This document shows positions 27,606 through 35,310 of a stretch of 64,000 nt of DNA, piece after piece (the first letter of the stretch is position 1; every line of letters begins with the position of its first letter). The stretch covers positions 186,001 through 250,000 of the forward strand of contig NZ_CP046919.1 of the NCBI RefSeq assembly GCF_011387195.1, in the 5' to 3' direction. Position numbers and translations under genes: made by a program. Below the pieces are notes generated by a model. That model had not been told where the DNA came from and did not search any database. It saw nothing but the letters and a program-made list of their open reading frames with translations. The stretch is from Streptococcus ruminicola (GTDB lineage Bacteria > Bacillota > Bacilli > Lactobacillales > Streptococcaceae).

Positions 27606-28764
27606 TCTCCTCACCTCCTTTCAATGCTTCGTCTGCAGTTTTTTGTTGATTCGGTTCTGGTAAGTTTTGTGGTATAACTTCCGCTTGTTGCAACATGTAC
27701 AAGCCTTGATTTTGTGTAATGGCACCGCTAGCAATAAGCTCTGTTACGCGCTTGATGTAGATTGCCCCCATTGGGTCAACAGCTGGGAAGAAATCAGCGT
27801 CAATATCGCTTGAAAGCTTATTTTTAAGTTCGCTTAGGAATGGTCGCATATAGCGAGCTACAGCCTTAGCATAAGCGCTCGATGTCATTTCAAGTGATGA
27901 TTGTTGGTCACCTTGTCCACCAACATAGTTGTCTGGAATTCCATAAACTTTAGCAAACTGCTTGCTAGTCCAGTCAGTCTGACTGAGCAATTGTGCAATA
28001 TTCGATTTGATTTCTAATGGCGTAAAATCTTCCAAATCATCTAGCACCAATGGTCCACCTTGCATTTGCTTCACGGCTTGACGTGAACGTGCTTGTTTGG
28101 TTTTAAAATCCAGTAAACCACCGTTCTTGATTTTCAAAATACCATTGGCGTTAAGCGCATTGTTCAAAGAGTTAATAGTTAAATTACTACTTGCTCTCTG
28201 AATGTTCATTTCACGGGTTAGAGCCATGAGAGGGCTGACGCTCGTCTTACCGCCATCGACGGAAAGTAAACGGAAATGCAAAACATCTTTTTGCGGAACG
28301 TACATTTTAGTTCCAATTGTTGGGTCGTCGAATGAAATATTGTAGTAAAGACCGTTTTCATAATCTAAACTACTGAATGTCACTTGCGAAGGTCGAAGAT
28401 ATTCCCACTTCACGTCCTTAGCGTTTGCATTTCGCCAGCGATATGCGAACGCTTCACCGCCTAAAAGCAATTGCGCGAAGATTGATTGATAAAAACCATA
28501 ACTGTTAGCGCTAGTTGTTGGGTTGTCAATAATACCTTGCATTTGCTTCTTAGCAGCCGTTAACTTAACCGTTGCTAAATCGCTTGATAATTGATTGATG
28601 ACTGCAAATAAATCTGAATTACGCAAAGCGCTAGTCGCTGACACCCATTCATTACCTGTTAGATTAGCTTTTAGAAAGTCGTAATCTTCCGTGCTAAAAA
28701 TGCCACCACTTTTAGTGGCTGGTGGACTTTCCGTTGCTTGATTTATGAATTTAAAAATTGGCAA
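27592..28764 (-). CDS. Portal protein, HK97 family
   Basis: A 390-residue protein that forms the dodecameric DNA entry channel of the prohead. The sequence shows the HK97 portal pattern: NSDLFAVINQLSSDLATVKL near residue 50, then VLHFRLLSVDGGKTSVSPL, and the wing/clip segment KVYGIPDNYVGGQGDQQSSLEM near residue 270. It sits between terminase and protease, as usual. The C-terminal tail is Glu/Lys rich and overlaps the protease start. Confidence 0.93.
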   Translation of the reverse strand: MPIFKFINQATESPPATKSGGIFSTEDYDFLKANLTGNEWVSATSALRNSDLFAVINQLSSDLATVKLTAAKKQMQGIIDNPTTSANSYGFYQSIFAQLLLGGEAFAYRWRNANAKDVKWEYLRPSQVTFSSLDYENGLYYNISFDDPTIGTKMYVPQKDVLHFRLLSVDGGKTSVSPLMALTREMNIQRASSNLTINSLNNALNANGILKIKNGGLLDFKTKQARSRQAVKQMQGGPLVLDDLEDFTPLEIKSNIAQLLSQTDWTSKQFAKVYGIPDNYVGGQGDQQSSLEMTSSAYAKAVARYMRPFLSELKNKLSSDIDADFFPAVDPMGAIYIKRVTELIASGAITQNQGLYMLQQAEVIPQNLPEPNQQKTADEALKGGEENGKN

Positions 28765-28794
28765 ATAGTTTCACCCCCTTTCTAAACGCTGGTT

Positions 28795-28956
28795 TTAGTC
28801 GAAGAATTCTTTAATCAAAGACCATAATTCTGTGATTGCACAATAAACAATACCTAAAATTGGTAGCAATGCCGCACATGCCAAAAGCAAGAATAGCAAG
28901 AAAGCAAAAATGCCCATCATTCCCATTGCTGCATTTAAAATTGCTGATACCATCAT
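28795..28956 (-). CDS. 53-residue membrane microprotein in the head operon
   Basis: A short frame starting MMVSAILNAAMGMMGIFAF with a long hydrophobic segment (IFAFLLFLLLACAALLPILGIVYCAI) and a polar tail (TELWSLIKEFFD). The start overlaps the previous stop as ATGA and AAGGAG precedes it, so translation is likely. It may be a holin-like or superinfection-related membrane peptide; the function is unknown. Confidence 0.65.
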   Translation of the reverse strand: MMVSAILNAAMGMMGIFAFLLFLLLACAALLPILGIVYCAITELWSLIKEFFD

Positions 28957-29138
28957 TTTTCTCCTTTTCCAGAAATTAATTCGCTGATTAAACCAGCTAA
29001 AAAGAATGTGATTGTCATACTAATACCAAAAGCGACGTGCTGTTGGTAATAAGTCGTTAAATTAGCTGAAATCGCTGCTAGAACGAACATAATCACGTCA
29101 AAAGCAGCCCAAATCGCTTTAAAAAGCTTTAAAATCAT
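28953..29138 (-). CDS. Small two-helix membrane protein after TerL
   Basis: A 61-residue protein with two hydrophobic helices (about residues 10-25 and 37-52, the latter FGISMTITFFLAGLISEL). The ATG at 29138 has AGAGG upstream and is preferred over an ATG at 29162 that overlaps the terL end. Such proteins are often found between terL and portal in streptococcal phages. The function is unknown. Confidence 0.65.
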   Translation of the reverse strand: MILKLFKAIWAAFDVIMFVLAAISANLTTYYQQHVAFGISMTITFFLAGLISELISGKGEK

Positions 29139-29151
29139 TTGTTTTGTACCT

Positions 29152-31029
29152 CTAATAATCATCTAACATGCCGCTTTCAGGGTTTTTTAACCAATTCAAA
29201 ACCGCTTCTTGCGACATGTGTTCTACTTTCCACGTAGGATTGTTTGTGATTGCATAATCTTCAAACGCGTACATTCCGTCATAAAAGCCGTCAATAAGTG
29301 CGTCGACCACGTCAATCTTGTATGTAGATTTCATCTTATCTACTTGAATACCAATGTTATCCTCTTTGATAACCGCATTTATCAAGGCTTTACGCATGAT
29401 TTCATCATCAATACGTGTGATGTTGCCTTCGATAAATAGCGTCTGTAAGAACTTAGTCGGGTCTTTTAGCTCGCTTGTGCGCTGTCTGATTGGCATTAAA
29501 GGAAAACTTGTGTTAGCCTCTAGCGCTTTAATAATCTTAGACACGCCCATCGCGTCATAACCAAAAAAGACAACGTCTAATGCGTTGTCTTCAACATAAT
29601 CAATAAACCAGCGGTAAACTTCCTCTGGATTAATAAGCCCTTGCGGATGGCTCGTTATAGTGCAGTAGCCTTTTCGCTCAAGTTCACGATAATTGACGCC
29701 GTCCTGCTCCATTTTAGCCTCGAGTGAACCTGCCTGTTGCCACGGGATGAAACTATGCTGCTCAACGTGCCACTTCTGACTGCCGTCTTCACCCAAATAC
29801 GGATAAACAAAGCCGATTGCCGTATTATCGCTAAACATTGACGCATCAAGACCTACATAAACGCGTTTACCTCGTATATCAAACTCGGGAATAACCGCAT
29901 TTTCGATGTCTTTTAAATCAAGAAAGCTATTGCTGTCAGCAAGTAACCAACAATTCATGTTTTTAACTTGGAAATCAGCAAGCTTGCCCATCAACATTTT
30001 CTTATCACGTTCAGAAAGCAAGCCTTTCATAAGGTTGTCTTTTAATTCTGGGTGATTCAACAACGGATTGCTTTTAGCCCACGTTTCTGGTTGAAACGTT
30101 TCTTCCAGATTGTCTTGCGACCAAATCAAGCAAAGCTGGTCATCTCCAGACCTATCAAAATCACGTTCCATGATTTCAATAAGCTTTTTCTGTTCTTGAT
30201 GAAACGGAACATCTGGTGTTTGGTAAGACGTTGAAATTTCAATAAAGCGAGAGCCTTCCGTGTTGACCTGACCAGATGTGATCTTTGAAATACCTTCATC
30301 CGTTTTAAGCTCTCCGACCTCATCGGCTACTGCCAATTTAAAGTGTTTTGAGTCAAATTTACCAGATTCAAAAGAAATGGTTTGAATGCTGTTGCTATCA
30401 ACCGTTGCTTTAATTTCTCGTGTATACAATTGCAAACCAGTTTCGACTGCTAACGATTTGAACGGTTCATTCTCGATGATTCTTGACATCATGCTTTTAA
30501 CATATGTGTAGAGTTTCATCGTTTGTTCGAAGTTTAACGAACTAACCAAAAAGTCTTGGTTACTAAGTCCGATTGTTTCAATTAAGAACGAATAATTAAG
30601 ACTGATACCAGCTATCATGGTCTTACCTTGCGCACGAGCCATCGATAAGATGATGTTGACGTAGCGTGGCAAACCATCTAAATCAAACCATGCGAAGATT
30701 TGACTGAAGATAAATAACTGCCAGTCCATCGGCTCTAGCTTCTTGCTCAGGTCGTCAACATTTGGCACTAATGACAAGAACTTCAAAAAACGGTTAAATG
30801 CGTCTACTGAATACGTGTAAGGAAAATCCTCTTGACCTTGTCTTTGAAGGTCTCGAAGATGACGGAAACAAGCTAATTTAATATTGTAACCAGCTACTAT
30901 CTTTCCGTCCAACACATCAAAACAATATTGTGTTCCTGCGTCTGTATATTTTCTGCGAATAAAAGAAAAATCGATACTTTGATAAGCACCGATTACATCT
31001 TTTGTTTTCGTTAAATCAATCTCAACTAT
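29152..31029 (-). CDS. terL: Terminase large subunit with non-standard start
   Basis: Packaging motor and nuclease. The canonical open frame starts at GTG 30915 (587 residues). Walker A is ARAQGKT (residues 93-99 from that start), Walker B is LAVADEVG, and nuclease acidic residues lie in YVGLDASMFSDN and DVVDALIDGFY. The 38 codons upstream of the GTG are open and read (I)VEIDLTKTKDVIGAYQSIDFSF..., which looks like the genuine N-terminus. The only codon at ATG position with a Shine-Dalgarno (GAGG, 7 bases before) is ATA at 31029. The annotated start therefore assumes an ATA start or a mutated ATG; translation from GTG 30915 remains the alternative. Confidence 0.88.
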   Translation of the reverse strand: MVEIDLTKTKDVIGAYQSIDFSFIRRKYTDAGTQYCFDVLDGKIVAGYNIKLACFRHLRDLQRQGQEDFPYTYSVDAFNRFLKFLSLVPNVDDLSKKLEPMDWQLFIFSQIFAWFDLDGLPRYVNIILSMARAQGKTMIAGISLNYSFLIETIGLSNQDFLVSSLNFEQTMKLYTYVKSMMSRIIENEPFKSLAVETGLQLYTREIKATVDSNSIQTISFESGKFDSKHFKLAVADEVGELKTDEGISKITSGQVNTEGSRFIEISTSYQTPDVPFHQEQKKLIEIMERDFDRSGDDQLCLIWSQDNLEETFQPETWAKSNPLLNHPELKDNLMKGLLSERDKKMLMGKLADFQVKNMNCWLLADSNSFLDLKDIENAVIPEFDIRGKRVYVGLDASMFSDNTAIGFVYPYLGEDGSQKWHVEQHSFIPWQQAGSLEAKMEQDGVNYRELERKGYCTITSHPQGLINPEEVYRWFIDYVEDNALDVVFFGYDAMGVSKIIKALEANTSFPLMPIRQRTSELKDPTKFLQTLFIEGNITRIDDEIMRKALINAVIKEDNIGIQVDKMKSTYKIDVVDALIDGFYDGMYAFEDYAITNNPTWKVEHMSQEAVLNWLKNPESGMLDDY

Positions 31030-31045
31030 GTTCCCTCACCTCTTT

Positions 31046-31504
31046 CTATTTAAAAAATTCTTTCATTTTATCTTTGATTGAGCCTTCATCTGACTGCTCA
31101 CCTGCAATTTCAAGTAATTCTTGACGTCCTTTTGGTGTCAAACCAAGCTGTACGCCTATTTTGTTTAAGGTGTCAACAGCATCCTTCATAGTAGCAACTG
31201 CTGGGTTCTTTTTAAAGCCAAGTGATTGTTCACCGAGAATTTCGCCCGAGCCTTGGGCTTGAACAGGTTTTCTAATTTCTTGTTGAATACCATTTTGTTT
31301 AATGTCCTCGTATGCTATTTTGTAAATTTCATAGTTCGTACAATAAGTTTCAACTAGAAACGTATCAATGCGTTCTACTTTTTGAGTGCTTTCTAAAAAC
31401 GGAACGATTTTGCGCCAAATCTCTCTCGCTACCGTCCCTAAATAGTTTGGTGGGTCGCTGGGTAAACGTCCTTTATTTTGCTGATAGTACGGATTCTTAA
31501 CCAC
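31046..31504 (-). CDS. terS: Terminase small subunit, P27 family
   Basis: A 152-residue DNA-recognition subunit of the packaging enzyme. The segment LGTVAREIWRKIVPFLESTQKVERIDTFLVETYCTNYEIYKIA and the later MKDAVDTLNKIGVQLGLTPKGRQEL are the P27-type signature. P27/HNH/TerL arrangements are typical of cos-type HK97-like phages. It is followed directly by terL. Confidence 0.9.
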   Translation of the reverse strand: MVKNPYYQQNKGRLPSDPPNYLGTVAREIWRKIVPFLESTQKVERIDTFLVETYCTNYEIYKIAYEDIKQNGIQQEIRKPVQAQGSGEILGEQSLGFKKNPAVATMKDAVDTLNKIGVQLGLTPKGRQELLEIAGEQSDEGSIKDKMKEFFK

Positions 31505-31685
31505 TCATTGTTTCTCCTTTCCAAAGCCTTTCATGACACCCCTTAAAAATCTGAAAAATTGGTGCTCGGTGTAAGCGAACACCTTGTGGTGGCTCTCCTT
31601 GCCTCAAAATAGGGGGCGGGGGTCAATTTAAAATGTGTTTGAATATAATTATATTCCCGATTGTTAAAACTCGATACAGGGCTTT
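31505..31685. other. Candidate cos region
   Basis: A 181-bp gap between the HNH and terS genes. In HK97-type phages with an HNH packaging endonuclease, cos lies between these two genes. A GC-rich block GGGGGCGGGGGTC at 31612-31624 stands out sharply in AT-rich surroundings and resembles staphylococcal cos cores such as CGGCGGGGGC (recalled, not searched). The exact cut site cannot be read from sequence. Confidence 0.5.
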
Positions 31686-32198
31686 TTAAGTGCCTTCTCG
31701 GGTCTCTTGTTTTTTACGGGCAATCATTTTAGCCCATTGGCTCACTGAAAGCCTTAATTTCGTGTTTCTATGCGTGTTTCCTTGTCCTGTCCCATAAATT
31801 TCTTGCTCTAGCTTACGTTTGACATTATCGCAATCTCTGCAAGCTGTTGCTATGTTTGACAATTCTGTGCGTATTTCTGGAGCTATTTCAGCTGGCGTGA
31901 TGTGGTCGCCAACCTTGGCATTAGGTCGTTTAACACCTAAAGCTAAACAGTATTGACACATATACTTATCACGTTCTAGAGCTTGCTTGCGAAGTGATGT
32001 CCAAGTTGGCGAATGATAAAACTTATTACGTTCTCTATTCGCTTCATCTCTGTTGCGAACTCGCTTATTGTAATACGTTCGACTGTAGGTCTCACGCTGT
32101 TTAGCATATTCAGCTTCATATTGCTTGTGCTTATCACAATAATATGCTGGCCTTTCTACTAATGTATGACAGCCTGCATATTTACACCTCCGTACCAT
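31686..32198 (-). CDS. HNH endonuclease (packaging-associated)
   Basis: A 170-residue protein. The N-terminus holds Cys/His pairs (CKYAGCHTLVERPAYYCDKHK) suggesting a zinc knuckle. The HNH core has CQYC, DHITPAEIA and NIATACRDCDNVKRK, with two CxxC pairs bracketing the metal site. HNH proteins next to terS/terL assist cos cleavage in HK97-like phages. The ATG at 32198 is preferred over one at 32231. Confidence 0.88.
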   Translation of the reverse strand: MVRRCKYAGCHTLVERPAYYCDKHKQYEAEYAKQRETYSRTYYNKRVRNRDEANRERNKFYHSPTWTSLRKQALERDKYMCQYCLALGVKRPNAKVGDHITPAEIAPEIRTELSNIATACRDCDNVKRKLEQEIYGTGQGNTHRNTKLRLSVSQWAKMIARKKQETREGT

Positions 32199-32352
32199 CG
32201 GCAACCTTATCACCCCTTTCTTACACAACAAAAGACAATAGCTATTGCTACTGCCTTATCCTTATCATTCGATACTACTATAATAGCACTTTGATAGTAA
32301 CTTGCACTCACAATCACTCACATTTAATTACACTTTATAACATACAGTAACA

Positions 32353-32382
32353 TTTTGTTACCTTTTGTAACCTTTTGTCACC
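32353..32382. repeat. Tandem repeat TTTTGTNACC x3
   Basis: TTTTGTTACC, TTTTGTAACC and TTTTGTCACC follow each other with no gap, a 10-bp period of about one helical turn. This suggests a protein-binding array, perhaps for terminase or the DUF1492 late regulator. Confidence 0.75.
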
Positions 32383-32385
32383 CTA

Positions 32386-32449
32386 TCCTCTTTTTTAGGG
32401 TGGTGTGAGGATGACGTGTTTTCAAAACACCCCATAATAAAAAAGAGGA
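32386..32449 (-). terminator. Inverted repeat/terminator after the DUF1492 gene
   Basis: TCCTCTTTTTTA (32386-32397) and its exact complement (32438-32449) enclose a second hairpin GTGTTTT/AAAACAC. Located just after the DUF1492 stop, it probably terminates the early minus-strand transcript, although T-run placement is ambiguous. Confidence 0.5.
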
Positions 32450-32458
32450 CTGATATAA

Positions 32459-32863
32459 TCAATCCTCTAAAAGCTTCTCTGCCTTGCGTAACCAAACATA
32501 ATATGTTTTGCGTGTGATTCCATCATAATGCTCACAAATATCATCAATAGGCAACTGCTCAATATAAACCATTTGCAAGAGAGTTCTAGCATTGCTATCT
32601 TCAATCTCTGCGATCTGTTTCCTAAATTCTCGTTTCTCTCTTATTGCTTTAGCTGTATACTCTTCGATTTCTTCTTGGGTAGTCATCAATTCGATATACA
32701 AGTCATCTCTCTTTCTATTCGTTCCGCCTTGCACACGGTCAACTTGCGGCCGACTAGCATTGATTTTAAGAGCTTGGGATTTTAGTTTTTCTAATTGATT
32801 AGTTTGACTTTCAATATACTTGTCAAGTGATTTGATTCTACGCAATCGCTCGTATGTTTTCAT
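32459..32863 (-). CDS. DUF1492/ArpU-type late transcription regulator
   Basis: A 134-residue protein. The N-terminal two thirds are coiled coil and the C-terminus is a sigma-70 region 4-like helix-turn-helix (LPIDDICEHYDGITRKTYYVWLRKAEKLLED). In Gram-positive phages such proteins sit just before the packaging genes and switch on late transcription. The position, right before HNH/terS, agrees. A possible promoter (TTGGAT, 16 bp, TATTAT) lies upstream. Confidence 0.82.
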   Translation of the reverse strand: MKTYERLRRIKSLDKYIESQTNQLEKLKSQALKINASRPQVDRVQGGTNRKRDDLYIELMTTQEEIEEYTAKAIREKREFRKQIAEIEDSNARTLLQMVYIEQLPIDDICEHYDGITRKTYYVWLRKAEKLLED

Positions 32864-33199
32864 CTTGCCACCCCTTGAATGTGATATAATAATATTAACG
32901 TTTTCATATCCAAGAGGAGCTTGCGTAAGCAGGCTTTTTTCTTTGCAGTCAGGCGCACGAACTGCGAGACCTCATCAAAGGCGCCTTGCAGAATAACAGC
33001 TAGCGATAGCTGCTTTAGATTTTAAAGAAAATATATTATCAGGATTCCTCTTTTCTATTTTTATTTTTTGGTGTATAGTCACAGACGGACTCGAACCGTC
33101 TTACAGCCATTGTGACTACTGCTTTTGCTGAATCTCAGCTACTCGCGAAATTTTAGTATGTTCCCAGCACATTTTGTAACAAGGTATCATCCTTCCACC
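32864..33199. other. Structured noncoding interval
   Basis: About 336 bases without a supported gene between DUF1492 and the lipoprotein. It contains several hairpins: GCTTGCGTAAGC near 32920, a CAGCTA/TAGCTG stem near 33000, and the tRNA-like fold at 33076-33118. The GC content is higher than in neighbouring intergenic DNA, suggesting a structured RNA rather than a spacer. Confidence 0.45.
33076..33118 (-). ncRNA. tRNA-like acceptor/T-arm minihelix
   Basis: On the minus strand an 8-bp stem TAGTCACA/TGTGACTA encloses a T-arm GACGG TTCGAGT CCGTC with all invariant T-loop bases (G53 T54 T55 C56 A58 C61). The D-arm and anticodon arm are missing; only 10 bases join the 5' acceptor strand to the T-arm, and no CCA follows directly. 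It looks like a truncated tRNA or tRNA mimic. Confidence 0.5.
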
Positions 33200-33607
33200 T
33201 CACTCGTTATCTGTAATCGTTACAGGAAGAATGCTTTCAGGCATGTACTCAACTTCGTACTTGTATTTATTGACGTTAGTCCCATCCGTCAAGTCCTCAA
33301 CAACATACATGTTATTTTTGGTCATATTAATTAAATGCTTCCTGTATTTTCCTTTTGATACTTCAGCAATAACGACCAATTTCTTGCTGTTTGACGTGTT
33401 AACCGAGATAAGACCTTCGACCTTAAATTCAATCTTGTCTGTACGGGTGTTGATAACCGCCACACGTCTGCGAACATTAAAATTATCCGCTTCCTTACTA
33501 ATGTTGTAAGAAACTTTATCAGATTCTGTAGAGCAACCTGACAACGTAGTTAATCCAACTGCCATTAGTGCTGCTCCTACTAAAACTGCTATTTTTTTAT
33601 TCTTCAT
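33200..33607 (-). CDS. Prophage lipoprotein (beta-sandwich lipoprotein type)
   Basis: A 135-residue lipoprotein. The signal peptide (MKNKKIAVLVGAALMAVGLTTLSGC) has the lipobox LSGC, with Cys25 the lipidation site. The mature part is a beta-rich domain beginning STESDKVSYNISKEADNFNVRRRVAVINTRTD, recurrent in streptococcal prophages. Phage-encoded lipoproteins such as Ltp of TP-J34 block superinfecting DNA injection; a similar role here is inferred from location and not from sequence identity. Its start overlaps the previous gene. Confidence 0.8.
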   Translation of the reverse strand: MKNKKIAVLVGAALMAVGLTTLSGCSTESDKVSYNISKEADNFNVRRRVAVINTRTDKIEFKVEGLISVNTSNSKKLVVIAEVSKGKYRKHLINMTKNNMYVVEDLTDGTNVNKYKYEVEYMPESILPVTITDNE

Positions 33608-33758
33608 CTATTTCTACCTCTAAAATTTCATCTAATTTATCTTGAATTAGCTCAAGTGAACCTGAAATATTGTCAGTCTGTATACGTACTATTGCAATAA
33701 GTATTGCTATTTGAAGTATAAAAATTACAAATTCAAAATATAATACCATTCCAATCAT
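33597..33758 (-). CDS. 53-residue membrane microprotein
   Basis: A short frame starting MIGMVLYFEFVIFILQIAIL with one hydrophobic helix (VLYFEFVIFILQIAILIAIV) and an acidic helical tail (SLELIQDKLDEILEVEIDEE). Its start overlaps the DUF1642 stop as ATGA, and its end overlaps the lipoprotein start, so it is embedded in a coupled operon. The function is unknown; it could anchor a complex with the lipoprotein. Confidence 0.65.
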   Translation of the reverse strand: MIGMVLYFEFVIFILQIAILIAIVRIQTDNISGSLELIQDKLDEILEVEIDEE

Positions 33759-34303
33759 TCTTCCACCTCTTCAATTTCATACATTTTATTATCCAACACA
33801 CCTAACTCTTCCCAATCTTTTTTTGAAAGTTTAAGTATATGAAAGTGGTCTAAGCCATGATAGTAACCAGTTTTAGTATAATTTTGAGATAAGTACTCAC
33901 CTGTCAGCTTGTGTCTCGCTCTATACAGCTTCTCTTTCTCGACTTCATAACCGTAAATAATAGCATCTACTAAGCGGCGTTTTACACTTCTAGTGTCTTC
34001 TTTCCCTTCACCATATTCATATGGTAGTTTAACCTGTTCACCATAGTCACTAAAGCAAAAGTCATTTCCCCAACCTTGACGTGTAATGATATACAATTGG
34101 TTCTCTCTGCTTATGTAACGTGCTTTTAATTTTTTTATCCACTTAGCTTCTTCTTTAGTCAAAACTGGCTTTTCTGGTTCATCAATTGCTTCAACATAAC
34201 TTAGAGCAGTAATTAGTCCCTCATTATATCTTTCATCTTCATAAGTAGTAAAACCAAGAATTTTTTCATCTTCTATACCTTTGACTGTTTCTTGTTTGTT
34301 CAT
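33755..34303 (-). CDS. DUF1642 phage protein
   Basis: A 182-residue protein with the DUF1642 pattern common in early regions of lactococcal and streptococcal phages (KPVLTKEEAKWIKKLK...; YITRQGWG; a conserved C-terminal LSKKDWEELGVLDNKMYEIEEVEE). The function is unknown. It lies in the early/middle operon. Confidence 0.78.
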   Translation of the reverse strand: MNKQETVKGIEDEKILGFTTYEDERYNEGLITALSYVEAIDEPEKPVLTKEEAKWIKKLKARYISRENQLYIITRQGWGNDFCFSDYGEQVKLPYEYGEGKEDTRSVKRRLVDAIIYGYEVEKEKLYRARHKLTGEYLSQNYTKTGYYHGLDHFHILKLSKKDWEELGVLDNKMYEIEEVEE

Positions 34304-34332
34304 TTTGTTTTATCTCCTTACATTCCAAATTT

Positions 34333-34767
34333 CTAACAACAGAGAGCTTTTAAAAGGCATTCTTTTCTATATAGCTTGCGTCTGATTTTTTCACGTTCGC
34401 TTTTCTCAGATTTCTTTTTTATTTTTTCAAAGTCATTTTCATCAACCACTCGCTTGCTAAGTATCTCGCCCTCTTTTTGCATTTTAAGAAACTTCCATTC
34501 TTTCAATCCAAAAAATTTGAGTGCTTCTTGCTTAGTCCCTTCAAATGATTGTTTAGTCGTTGAATTGAAATACTGTCTGATAATTGGCTTTGGTTTGATT
34601 TTAATTTCACCCACTCGTTCCTTCGTCACACGTCTTGTTCGAAGATAACCTTTAACGGTCGGCAATGCCACACCTAAATGTTCAGCGTACTCATTAAACG
34701 TACCTTCAAACGTTTCATCCGTTTTCGTGTCCAAAAATTTGTAAATACCTTTAACGTTGTTTGCCAT
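34333..34767 (-). CDS. Hypothetical basic phage protein
   Basis: A 144-residue Lys-rich protein. It contains two short similar segments (TFEGTFNEYAEHLGV and SFEGTKQEALKFFGL), a small internal duplication likely forming two winged or NUMOD-like helical DNA-binding modules. The function is unknown, but the basic charge and repeat suggest nucleic-acid binding. Its start overlaps the end of the next upstream gene by 17 bases. Confidence 0.65.
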   Translation of the reverse strand: MANNVKGIYKFLDTKTDETFEGTFNEYAEHLGVALPTVKGYLRTRRVTKERVGEIKIKPKPIIRQYFNSTTKQSFEGTKQEALKFFGLKEWKFLKMQKEGEILSKRVVDENDFEKIKKKSEKSEREKIRRKLYRKECLLKALCC

Positions 34768-35005
34768 ACATCAGCTCCTTCATGCGTTTAACTGTCACAT
34801 CGTCTGGCAAAGTCGCAAGACACAACAAACGATTAGCTTCATTCGGTGTCACATGCAACATTTTGCCAATTTCAATGTAACTTCTTAAATGTTTTCTTTT
34901 CGTCCAATCAACAAAACTAGCCAACACATCAAGCGGTGTTTCCTCGTGATGTTCGTACCAAATCACACAATGTTTTGCTGCTAAATTATTTGATCCTTTG
35001 CTCAT
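34751..35005 (-). CDS. Hypothetical phage protein near the origin
   Basis: An 84-residue protein with a helix-turn-helix-like C-terminal half (SYIEIGKMLHVTPNEANRLLCLATLPDDVTVKRMKELM). It lies between the iteron array and a basic hypothetical gene in the replication module. It may bind the adjacent repeats, but that is inferred from proximity alone. Confidence 0.6.
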   Translation of the reverse strand: MSKGSNNLAAKHCVIWYEHHEETPLDVLASFVDWTKRKHLRSYIEIGKMLHVTPNEANRLLCLATLPDDVTVKRMKELMYGKQR

Positions 35006-35026
35006 ATTTTTACCTCAAAAATAGTA

Positions 35027-35309
35027 AAGGTAACCGAGTAACCGATAAAAAACACTTTTTTATATATTTATTACACCTATTTTTTTAAGAATCCCTTTAT
35101 ATCAACGTTTCTTTATATATTTACTATTTTTATAATACTTTTTAATAAAATATAGGTTATCGGTTACCTTATATATAAGAAACTCATTAATATCAAGGGT
35201 TTAAGGCGGTAACCGTTCTTTAATTTTATCGGTTACTATCGGTTGCCATCGGTTACTTTTCGTCCAAAAGGTAACCGTAAGTAACCGATAAAACACTAAA
35301 AGTAACCGA
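35027..35309. other. Candidate phage replication origin (iterons)
   Basis: About ten copies of the octamer GGTTACCG or CGGTTAC(C/T) in both orientations lie in this gap, including three in tandem with a 10-bp period at 35228-35257. They flank an extremely AT-rich core (35050-35160). The gap lies next to the VapE helicase and primase genes. Iterons plus an AT-rich unwinding segment is the standard look of a phage origin. Confidence 0.7.
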
Positions 35310-35310
35310 A

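Larger units (their letters stand above)
32232..32458. other. Noncoding region upstream of HNH with repeats
   Basis: About 230 bases without a gene. It holds three tandem decamers (32353-32382) and a 12-bp inverted repeat (32386-32397 with 32438-32449). The rest is AT-rich with short TCACA/CACTT runs. It could hold packaging or late-promoter signals. Confidence 0.5.

Noticed and set aside
33060..33200. Complete tRNA gene in the prophage
   Set aside because: Only the acceptor-like stem and T-arm can be drawn; no partner for a 5' acceptor at normal distance, no D-arm or anticodon arm.
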